Positions 39,828-47,073 of a DNA stretch of 64,000 nt are shown here, piece after piece. The stretch is from an uncultured Flavobacteriales bacterium (lineage in GTDB: Bacteria; Bacteroidota; Bacteroidia; Flavobacteriales_F; PHOS-HE28): the NCBI GenBank assembly GCA_937872175.1, contig CALMPI010000012.1, positions 1 through 64,000 of the forward strand. Direction: 5' to 3'. The notes below the pieces were generated by a model, which was not told the DNA's origin, did not search any database, and saw nothing but the letters and a program-made list of their open reading frames with translations. Made by a program: the position numbers and the translations under genes. Numbering within the stretch: the first letter of the stretch is position 1; each line of letters starts with the position of its first letter.

Positions 39828-40266
39828 CGACCTGACGGCCGCGGTGGACATGGGCTCACGCGATGGGCGCAGGGATGGGAAGCCAGGCAGCGGCCATCGG
39901 CGAGCAGCGGAACATCCCGAAGCGTCGCGCTCACTTGGCCATGCGCACGGTGGCGGCCTGGGCGGCGCGCTGCTGCTCGGTCCAGGCGGCCAGGTCCATG
40001 GTGGGGTCCACGAAGGGGGCGACCATGCGGCGCTCGGTGCGCACCGGCTTGCCCTTGGCGGCCTTGCGGGGGGCGGAGGCGAAGGTGCCCTGGACCAGGG
40101 TGAGGACGCTCACGAGGATCAGAAGGCTGCGGAGGGTGGCGGTGCGGGTCATGGCGTGGGTCGGGGTTCGTTGGTGACCCAAAGCAAGGCCCGGAAGCGG
40201 GGGTAGCGTGAGCCCGGCCGAGCAGGTGGCGGCCGGCAGGGAGCAAGTGGCGGGTGTGGCCAGGGG
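39828..40266. repeat. 439-bp perfect direct duplication (right copy)
   Basis: Identical to 5928-6366. The purine-rich stretch just upstream (39784-39820) also matches 5731-5768, but the 156-bp GTCGGGAGTC repeat array present on the left is missing here. Confidence 0.95.
39931..40152 (-). CDS. Small secreted protein, duplicate 2
   Basis: 73 aa, identical to 6031-6252 (signal peptide, then a short basic mature part). No family recognised. The AG-rich repeat region at 40267-40390 lies upstream. Confidence 0.6.
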   Translation of the reverse strand: MTRTATLRSLLILVSVLTLVQGTFASAPRKAAKGKPVRTERRMVAPFVDPTMDLAAWTEQQRAAQAATVRMAK

Positions 40267-40289
40267 CCATTCCTTCGCCGGAGGCTCGC

Positions 40290-40365
40290 GGCGGAAAGCT
40301 GGAGACCTGAGGCTGGCGGCCTGAAGCTGGTGGCGGGTGGCCGGAAGCTGGAGGCCAGAGCCTGG
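40290..40365. repeat. Degenerate GCTGGAGGCC-type repeats
   Basis: GCTGGAGACCTGAGGCTGGCGGCCTGAAGCTGGTGGC and similar units; related in style to 1987-2097. Nothing else is seen between 40153 and 40391. Confidence 0.7.
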
Positions 40366-40391
40366 TATCCCGGATCCGGAGACGCCGGATC

Positions 40392-41486
40392 TCAGGGCAG
40401 CTCGCAGAGCCAGATGCTGTGGCCCTGGCCCACGTCGTCGTGCTCCTTCACCACCCGCAGGCCGGCGGCGGCGACCAACGGTGCGAAGTGCTCCGCGCGG
40501 TACATCCGGCTGTTGCCGTTGGCGATGGCCGTGAAGTAGAGCGAGGTGGCCGCCAGCGAGAACGAGGCCGCCTCGAACCGTTGCCGGTCGATGAAGGTCT
40601 CCATGATGTACAAGGGCATGCCCGGCCGCATCACCGCACGGGCCTTGCGCAGGATGGCCACGATCTCGTCCTCGCCGAAGCAGTCCAGGAACTGGCTCAT
40701 CCAGATCGCGTCCGCACCTTCCGGAAGCTTGCTGGTGGGGTCCAGCATGTCGGCGGCCACCGTGGTGAGGCGGTCGCCGAAGCCGGCGGCCTTCACGTTG
40801 CGTTCCACTTCGCGCAGTTGACCGGGCAGGTCCACCACCATCATGCGCACGTTCGCATCGTGGCGCAGGCAGCTCAACGCCCACTTGCCCGTGTTGCCGC
40901 CCACGTCCATCACCACCTTCGGGTGGTCGCGGAACACGATCTCCAGCGCAGGCGGGAACGAATGGTCGCTGTAGTAGTGATCGAAGTGGAACCAGCTGCT
41001 GCGCACATGCTGCGGCAGGTGGGCCAGCCCCTGGTACACGGTGGGCCAGTCGCCGAAGACCTTCAGCCCGGCCGGACGGCTCTCCACGAGCGCCTCTTCC
41101 AGATGGGCGAGCCCGGCAAAGCACACGTCGCCGGTGAAGTCCATGTTCACCTTCGTCATGTCGTCGAAGGCCAGCATCACCCCGGTCTTCGTCAGCACCA
41201 TCCGGCCGTTCTTCTCCGCCAGCACATCGGCCGTAAGGGCCATGTCCGTCAGCACCATCACCGCATAGGGCGACAGGCCCGAGGCCTTCGCCAGCTCCTC
41301 CCGGGTGAGGCCCCTGGTGCCGGCCTGGGCCAGGGCATCGAACAGCCCTTTCCGCTGCATGATCCAGCAGGCCTGGAAGACCATGGGCCCGAAGGCGATG
41401 CGCTGGGCGGCAGCCTTCGCCTCCACCGCGGTCAATTCATTCGTTGCCGTCCGTGCCGGCTTTGCCTTGGATGCCACCTTCGTCAT
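40392..41486 (-). CDS. SAM-dependent O-methyltransferase
   Basis: 364 aa. N-terminal winged-helix dimerisation domain at ~30-110 (GLFDALAQAGTRGLTREELAKASGLSPYAVMVLTDMALTADVL), as in plant-type O-methyltransferases and their bacterial relatives. The Rossmann core has VVMDVGGNTGKWALSCL as motif I near 195, then MMVVDLPGQL, ADMLDP and IWMSQFLDCFGEDE. Methylates an unknown small molecule. Sits in a leftward cluster with an adenylating enzyme and a C45 acyltransferase, matching flexirubin-type pigment loci. The start at 41486 lies 13 bp from the stop of the gene upstream. Confidence 0.82.
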   Translation of the reverse strand: MTKVASKAKPARTATNELTAVEAKAAAQRIAFGPMVFQACWIMQRKGLFDALAQAGTRGLTREELAKASGLSPYAVMVLTDMALTADVLAEKNGRMVLTKTGVMLAFDDMTKVNMDFTGDVCFAGLAHLEEALVESRPAGLKVFGDWPTVYQGLAHLPQHVRSSWFHFDHYYSDHSFPPALEIVFRDHPKVVMDVGGNTGKWALSCLRHDANVRMMVVDLPGQLREVERNVKAAGFGDRLTTVAADMLDPTSKLPEGADAIWMSQFLDCFGEDEIVAILRKARAVMRPGMPLYIMETFIDRQRFEAASFSLAATSLYFTAIANGNSRMYRAEHFAPLVAAAGLRVVKEHDDVGQGHSIWLCELP

Positions 41487-41499
41487 GTTCCCGGTCCGA

Positions 41500-42105
41500 T
41501 CACTGGAGTTTCTTGCGGATGCCCTTGAGCTGTTCGTTCACCTTGATCACGGTGGACGCCCAGAAGTTGCGAAGGCCGGCCCCTCCGGGGGTGGCGCTCA
41601 CGCGTTCGATGTGCAGCACCTGCCGGGTGGCCATGTCGAAGAACGTGACATAGTAGTCCGCCTTCAGGGCCTTCCCGTCGTAGGTGATGGCGATGTGGAC
41701 CATGCCCACACCGGGCCGGTCATCGGTCTTGTAGCGCGACACGAGTTCCTGCACGCCCTCGGGCTGCAGTTCGGGCTTGTTCCACACCTCGGGCACGGTC
41801 ACGGCCATGTTCACGGCCTCCACGTAGCTGGTGAACATCTCGCAGTCCTTCACCTTGATGTGCGGACATGGCGTGTACTTGGCCGATTCGCTCTCGAAGA
41901 GCATGTTCCACCGGTTGAAGAAGGTGGGGCCCGCCTGGTCCAGCGGACCGAATTCGTAGCGCGGGGTGAACCGGGCCGCGGAGTAGTCCACCCCGATCCA
42001 CGTGAGCCCCACCTTGTCCGCCAGCATGTCCGCCAGGGTGTTCTGCTGGGCGCTGGCCGCGGGGAGCAGGGTGGCGAGGAGCAGGGCGGACCATAGGGTT
42101 CTCAT
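41500..42105 (-). CDS. Small secreted protein of the acyl-pathway cluster
   Basis: 201 aa from ATG 42105 (signal peptide MRTLWSALLLATLLPAASAQ). Mature part: VGLTWIGVDYSAARFTP ... FNRWNMLFESESAKY ... GVGMVHIAITYDGKALKADYYVTFFDMATRQVLHIERVSA, suggesting a small alpha/beta periplasmic protein. No family recognised with confidence. ATGA overlap with the ligase gene suggests co-translation. Confidence 0.65.
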   Translation of the reverse strand: MRTLWSALLLATLLPAASAQQNTLADMLADKVGLTWIGVDYSAARFTPRYEFGPLDQAGPTFFNRWNMLFESESAKYTPCPHIKVKDCEMFTSYVEAVNMAVTVPEVWNKPELQPEGVQELVSRYKTDDRPGVGMVHIAITYDGKALKADYYVTFFDMATRQVLHIERVSATPGGAGLRNFWASTVIKVNEQLKGIRKKLQ

Positions 42106-43409
42106 GGCAGGTGGCGGTGTGGGGTGCGGCGGTCGATGAAGAGGTGGGGCTTTCGGCTGTCCCGCGGCCATTTCAAGGTCTCGATGGCCGCGCCGGGCAG
42201 GGTGGTCATCCGGGGGGCTACCCGCAACGTGGCCCGCAATTGCTCGCGCAGGGCCTCCAACGCGTCACCTTCCAGATCGACCAGGACCTCCAGGTCGTCC
42301 CCCCCCAGTTCGTCCGTGGTGCAGACGACGACGAAGGTAGGGATCACCGGCATGGCGTTGATCGCATCGAGCACCTGCGCGGGGAAGAGGGTGGTGCCGC
42401 GGACCTTCAGGCGCTGCTGACGCCGGCCCAGCACAGGGCCCAGGTGCAGGCCGCCACCGCCGCCGTCCATGGCCCCCTCGTACCGCACGCAGATGTCGCC
42501 CGTGCGGTAGCGCAGCAGCGGCATGGCGCTCACGTGGAAGGGGGTGACGACGACCTCGCCGGCCTGGCCGTGCGCCACCGGCCGGTCCTGCTCATCGAGC
42601 ACCTCCACCAGCATCAGCTGGGGCTGCACGGCGTGGCCGCTGCCTTCGCGCGTTTCCGTGCAGGCCGTCGCCATCTCGGTGCTGGCGTAGGTGCCCAGAA
42701 GCGTGATGTCCCAGCCTTCCTTGATGCGCCGGCCCAGGTTGTTCCAGCCGCCGTCGGGGTCGTGGATGGGCTCGCCGATGCAGAGCGCCCTGCGGACCGT
42801 GCTGCGCGCCGGGTCGATGCCGTGGGCGCGGGCGTGGTCGATCAGCTTCACCAGAAAGCTGGGCACCGTCACCAGGGTGGTGGTGCCGAACCGGTGGATG
42901 CTGTCCCACTGCAGGGCGGCCGCGCCGGGCCCCACGCGCACCACGCCGGCCCCGAGCGCCCGGGCACCCAGAAAGTAGGCCAGGCCCGCCATGAAGCGGC
43001 GGTCCAGCGTGGTCATCAGCTGCACCACATCCTCGGCGGTCACACCCGCCATCACCAGCGAGTTGTGCTCGTTGGCCGTGAGGCGCTCCAGGTCGGGCTC
43101 ATCCAGCAGCAGGGCCACGGGCTTTCCGGTGGTGCCCGAGGTGGTCACATGGTCGATCACCGCACGGCGGCCCACGCAGAGCAGCGCCTCACCGGCCGCC
43201 TCCAGGTCGGTGTTGCGCGTGAACGGCAGCCGGCTCAGATCGGCCACCCCGCGGATGTCGCCGGGGTGCAGGCCCAGTTCGCGGAAGAGCCGCTGATAGT
43301 GGGGGGACCGTTCGGCCAGGCGGTGCACGTGTGCGCACAGCAGACCGTCCTGCAGCGCGATGACGGCCTCCTCATCGAGGCCGGATGGCAGCATCAGTTC
43401 GGGTCGCAT
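42102..43409 (-). CDS. Adenylate-forming enzyme, phenylacetate-CoA ligase-like
   Basis: 435 aa. The P-loop VTTSGTTGKPVALLL at ~90-103, the adenine-binding segment LLGTYASTEMATACTET at ~240-255, and MPLLRYRTGDICVRYEG at ~300 are ANL-superfamily motifs, in the shorter PaaK form. It activates a carboxylic acid as an acyl-adenylate or CoA ester. Genes of this type are part of flexirubin and aryl-polyene loci, where they activate cinnamate-like acids. Overlaps the C45 gene by 16 bp. Confidence 0.8.
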   Translation of the reverse strand: MRPELMLPSGLDEEAVIALQDGLLCAHVHRLAERSPHYQRLFRELGLHPGDIRGVADLSRLPFTRNTDLEAAGEALLCVGRRAVIDHVTTSGTTGKPVALLLDEPDLERLTANEHNSLVMAGVTAEDVVQLMTTLDRRFMAGLAYFLGARALGAGVVRVGPGAAALQWDSIHRFGTTTLVTVPSFLVKLIDHARAHGIDPARSTVRRALCIGEPIHDPDGGWNNLGRRIKEGWDITLLGTYASTEMATACTETREGSGHAVQPQLMLVEVLDEQDRPVAHGQAGEVVVTPFHVSAMPLLRYRTGDICVRYEGAMDGGGGGLHLGPVLGRRQQRLKVRGTTLFPAQVLDAINAMPVIPTFVVVCTTDELGGDDLEVLVDLEGDALEALREQLRATLRVAPRMTTLPGAAIETLKWPRDSRKPHLFIDRRTPHRHLP

Positions 43410-45079
43410 GCGGCCAGGGCCTTCTCAAGTTCGCGGCGTTCGGCGACGCTGGCCACCGGGCGCGCAAGCGCCTCGCGGAAGTACCGGGCCGCCAGCCCCC
43501 TGTCGCCGAAGGCCTGGTACCAGAAGCCCAGGTCGCTGTAGGTGATGGCGTTGTGCGGGTCGGTGCGCACATAGGCCGCTTCATCCTCGGCGCTCAGGCG
43601 GTAGGTGCGCCCGGTGATGCGCCGCTCCAGCAGGGCCGCCCGCATCGCACGGTGCCACACCAGGTCGCCCATGGCGGGCGAACCGAGCAGGGTGTCGGCG
43701 GGCAGGGTCTCGGGGCGATGCAGGGGCATGTCCGCAGGGGTGTCGTGGGCAAAGATGGTCCGCAGGTCGTAACAGCGGAAGGCGCCCAGCGTGTATGGAC
43801 CGGTGCCCAGCCAGAGGCGTCGGTCTCCGGGCTGCATGATCACGCTATGGTGGGCGATCAGCTGGTCGATGGCCACGGGGTTGCCCAGGCCCACGTCCTG
43901 CCCGTCGGGCCCACGCCGCTCGCGCAGGATGCGCGCCGCATCGACCGGGGCGAGCGGCGGACCGGTGACCGTGAGCGCCCGCATGCGCCGGAAGCGCGCC
44001 ATGCTGTCGCTCTCGCGCAGGTTGGCCTGGTTCACCGGCGAGCCGAAGAAGGCGTCGCTCTGGTAGTGGTTGGCGCACACCACCAGCCCGTTGCCGGGGT
44101 CGTGCACGCCCATGCCGTCCGGCGCTTTCTCGATCACCACCGCCCGGCCGTCCCGCGCCGAGCCCACCAGGATGCTCTCGCTCACGAAGACCTCCCGGCG
44201 CGCGGCGATGGCCACCGCCTCGTCCACCGTGGCGGCGTGCTGCAGGATCTCGCGGGCCAGCAGGCTGATGGGCGTGCGTGCTCCGGTGGGCAGCGCCGAG
44301 CGCGAGGCGTTGATGGTGACCGTGAGGCCCTCGAGGTTCATGCCGCTCACCGCGCCCAGCATGCCGGCCCAGGTGACGATCACGAAGGGATGCCCGCTGT
44401 CCGGACGCATCGCCAGCACCAGCTTGTCGCACGCGAACTCCTCGCCCAGGTGGAAGTCGAAGTTGCGCCCGATCAGCAGCTGCCCGTCCGCGGTGCGCTC
44501 GCCCCACGCGGCGAAGCTGGTGCAGCCCACGAAGGCCAGGTCCTGCAGTGCATGCCCGATGTCGTGCGCCGCATGGTAGTTCAGCGCACGTTCGTAGCCC
44601 GTGCCGATCATGTCGAAGGCGGGGTCGAAGGCGCGGCTCTCCCCGTAGATCTCGCGGCGGTACTCCGCCGGCACGTGCTCCTCGATGTCGCGGTTGAAGA
44701 AGCCGATGAAGTGGCGCAGCCAGCCCAGCTTGTCCTCGTCGGGCACCAGCAGGCGGATGCGCTGCACAAAAAGCTCCTCCTGCTTGCGGATCAGTTCGCG
44801 GGCCAGGGAACCGATGGCCAACCCGCGCTCCAGGTCGCCGCCCTGCACGTAGGCCTCCCACAGCCCGTCCGGTGTGGGGGCCAGCCAGCCGTTCGCGGTG
44901 CGCCACCCGCCCTCGCCGAGCGGTTCGCGGGCCGGCAGTTCGGCGGTCTCCCCCGAGGCCAGCGGCGTGGTGAGCTGCATGTCCAGCATCAACAGGGGAA
45001 GCAGGGCGAAGGCCGCAGCGCACAGCAGCTCGATCAGCAGCAGGGGCAGGGTGAGCAGGACGCGGAACAGGCGCGGCAT
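43394..45079 (-). CDS. C45-family autoproteolytic acyltransferase/hydrolase
   Basis: 561 aa from ATG 45079. A signal peptide/anchor (LFRVLLTLPLLLIELLCAAAFALL) precedes the N-terminal helical domain. The N-terminal nucleophile is C186 in FVGCTSFAAWGE, so self-cleavage between G185 and C186 is expected. GRNFDFHLGEE at ~204 is the conserved follow-up motif. A C-terminal helical hairpin (ITYSDLGFWYQAFGDRGLAARYFREAL) looks like a TPR. Homologous to penicillin acyltransferases and the acyltransferase of flexirubin clusters. A -7-type box lies 9 bp upstream. Confidence 0.82.
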   Translation of the reverse strand: MPRLFRVLLTLPLLLIELLCAAAFALLPLLMLDMQLTTPLASGETAELPAREPLGEGGWRTANGWLAPTPDGLWEAYVQGGDLERGLAIGSLARELIRKQEELFVQRIRLLVPDEDKLGWLRHFIGFFNRDIEEHVPAEYRREIYGESRAFDPAFDMIGTGYERALNYHAAHDIGHALQDLAFVGCTSFAAWGERTADGQLLIGRNFDFHLGEEFACDKLVLAMRPDSGHPFVIVTWAGMLGAVSGMNLEGLTVTINASRSALPTGARTPISLLAREILQHAATVDEAVAIAARREVFVSESILVGSARDGRAVVIEKAPDGMGVHDPGNGLVVCANHYQSDAFFGSPVNQANLRESDSMARFRRMRALTVTGPPLAPVDAARILRERRGPDGQDVGLGNPVAIDQLIAHHSVIMQPGDRRLWLGTGPYTLGAFRCYDLRTIFAHDTPADMPLHRPETLPADTLLGSPAMGDLVWHRAMRAALLERRITGRTYRLSAEDEAAYVRTDPHNAITYSDLGFWYQAFGDRGLAARYFREALARPVASVAERRELEKALAACDPN

Positions 45080-45120
45080 CGGGGGCAGCAAAGCTAACCG
45101 GGCCGCAGGGGGGCGGTCGC

Positions 45121-45702
45121 TCAGAAGCCGAAGCCCACCCCGGCCCCGATCCAGGGCTCGCCCCCGGCGTACGGGCTGAAGGGGTCCTGGATCACATCGA
45201 AGAGCACCGTGGCCGTGAGGTAGGTGCCCCCGCCCAGATGCGCGGAATATCCCCCGCCGATCAACAGGAAGGGGACCCAGCGGCGGAAGAAGCGGTCCTG
45301 GTAGAGATCGTACAGTTCGAAGTTCATCTGGCTGTACTCCACATGGGCGAACAGCTGCTCGATGATGCGGTAGCGGGTGAAGAGCCGCCCACCGTACACG
45401 CTGGTCTCGAACGCCGGTGCGAAGCGGTTGTCCCGGAAGTACTGGTAGCTGATGCCGAGGCCGGCGGAGAGCTTGCCGTTGCGGGTGATCTTGTAGCCCA
45501 CGAGGGGCTCCACGGCGATGTTGGTCACCGAGCCGAAGGCCAGGCCCAGCCCGCCCCCGAACCAGATGCGGTCCTTCAGGGTGCGGGGCTGCTCCGAGGT
45601 GGGCTTGCGCGGGGTGGCCGTGGTGTCCACATAGTCCTGCGCCGCCACAGCGGACCACAGGCCGAACGCCAGGAGGAGCAGGCCGGTGCGCGTTGACCTC
45701 AT
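45121..45702 (-). CDS. Outer-membrane beta-barrel protein
   Basis: 193 aa. Signal peptide (MRSTRTGLLLLAFGLWSAVAAQ). Alternating strands such as IWFGGGLGLAFGSVTNIAVEPLVGYKI and KLSAGLGISYQYF, ending in GGEPWIGAGVGFGF, whose terminal Phe is an assembly signal. Function unknown. ATG 45702 overlaps the MATE stop. Confidence 0.75.
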   Translation of the reverse strand: MRSTRTGLLLLAFGLWSAVAAQDYVDTTATPRKPTSEQPRTLKDRIWFGGGLGLAFGSVTNIAVEPLVGYKITRNGKLSAGLGISYQYFRDNRFAPAFETSVYGGRLFTRYRIIEQLFAHVEYSQMNFELYDLYQDRFFRRWVPFLLIGGGYSAHLGGGTYLTATVLFDVIQDPFSPYAGGEPWIGAGVGFGF

Positions 45703-47048
45703 GGGCCAAAAGTACGCGCCCCTCCGGTGCTGCCGTGGGGGCCATGCCGGCGTTGGAACAGCACCGCGAGCCACACACCGCGGGCGATCATCCAGGCCAG
45801 GAAGGCGCTCCACACCCCGTACAGCTCCCAGCCGGCCTCGTGCCCCATCCAGGCCACCGGCACGAAGACGAGCAGCGTGCTGAAGAGCAGCACATTGCGC
45901 AGCGCCACGCCGTCGCCCAGTCCCTTGAAGATGCCATCGAAGGCGAAGGCGATCGCGTTGATGGGCTGGGTGAGCACCACCAGCCAGAACACGCCATTGA
46001 AGAGCGCCTGCACGGACGGGTCGTCGGTGAAGAGCGCACCGATCCAGCGGTAACCGAGCGCATAGAGCGTGGCCAGCGCGGCACCGATGAGCACGCTGAC
46101 CCGCACCACCTGCCAGCTCATGCGGTACAGGTCGCGCCAGTTGCGTTCGCCGTTGAGCCTTCCGGCCAGGACACTGCCCGCCGCCGCGTAGCCGTCGATG
46201 AAGAAGGCGCTGAAGAGCCAGATCTGCATGGCGATGCTGTGCGCGCCGATGTGGGCCTCGCCGTAGCCCGTGGCGTAGCGGTTGCCCAGGTAGTAGCAGG
46301 CGTTGAGGGCCATGGTGCGGGCGAAGAGGTTGCCGCTCAGGAGCCACAGCGCCTTCAGCTCGGGGTGATGCCAGCGCCTGGGCCACACCGGGAACGGCGT
46401 GCGGGTGCGCAGCATCACCAGGGCCGTGGCGCACATCACCGCCTGCGCGATCACGCTGGCCCAGGCCGAACCTTCGATGCCCAGGCCCGGCACCGGACCC
46501 CATCCGAAGATGAGCAGGGGGTTCAGCACCAGGTTCACCGCCGCACCCAGCAGGCTGATCCACATGCTCCAGCTGAGGTTCTGGATGCCCCGGAAGGCGC
46601 CCGTGATGGCGAAGGTGGCCAGCGAGAGCGGAAAGCCGATCGACCGGATGTGGAAGTAGTCCACCGCCTTGCTGAGCACGGCACCCTCGGCATTGTACAG
46701 CCGGAAGATGTCCTCGGCGAAAGGGGCGGTGGTCAGGTGAAAGAAGATCCCCAGGCCCACGTTCATCCAGATGGCGATGGGCACCAGGCCGCGGATCGCC
46801 TCCAGCCGTTGCTCACCGGTGTAGCGGGCCACCACGCTCAGCACCGCGCTGCGCGTCTGCGCCAGCACCCACACCACCAGCAGGAAGAAACTGCTGGCGA
46901 TGCCCACCGCGCCCAGGTCGGCCGTGCCCAGGCTGCCCACGAAGGCCGTGTCCACCAGCGCGATCAGCGGTTCGGCGATGCCGCTGATGATCGCTGGCAC
47001 GGCCAGACGGTCGATGTCCTTCCGGGTGATGGGCGAGGTGGCGGCCAC
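45699..47048 (-). CDS. MATE-family efflux transporter (DinF-like)
   Basis: 449 aa with about 12 membrane helices in two repeats. RLAVPAIISGIAEPLIALVDTAFVGSLGTADLGAVGIAS and GAFRGIQNLSWSMWISLLGAAVNLVLNPLLIFG are MATE signatures (TAFVG, the internal GAFRG). It exports small molecules in exchange for Na+ or H+. Likely acts for the neighbouring pathway, but could be an independent drug pump. Confidence 0.88.
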   Translation of the reverse strand: MAATSPITRKDIDRLAVPAIISGIAEPLIALVDTAFVGSLGTADLGAVGIASSFFLLVVWVLAQTRSAVLSVVARYTGEQRLEAIRGLVPIAIWMNVGLGIFFHLTTAPFAEDIFRLYNAEGAVLSKAVDYFHIRSIGFPLSLATFAITGAFRGIQNLSWSMWISLLGAAVNLVLNPLLIFGWGPVPGLGIEGSAWASVIAQAVMCATALVMLRTRTPFPVWPRRWHHPELKALWLLSGNLFARTMALNACYYLGNRYATGYGEAHIGAHSIAMQIWLFSAFFIDGYAAAGSVLAGRLNGERNWRDLYRMSWQVVRVSVLIGAALATLYALGYRWIGALFTDDPSVQALFNGVFWLVVLTQPINAIAFAFDGIFKGLGDGVALRNVLLFSTLLVFVPVAWMGHEAGWELYGVWSAFLAWMIARGVWLAVLFQRRHGPHGSTGGARTFGP

Positions 47049-47073
47049 GGGAGCGGCCGCAAAGGTGCGTCGC

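Noticed and set aside
5928..40266. 439-bp repeats as phage attachment sites
   Set aside because: The phage carries a DDE transposase and no site-specific integrase, and its own ends lie inside the repeats with a 4-bp target repeat.
39931..41124. 397-codon minus-strand frame continuing the small secreted gene
   Set aside because: Its upstream part is a shadow of the methyltransferase gene; the signal peptide at 40152 marks the real start.
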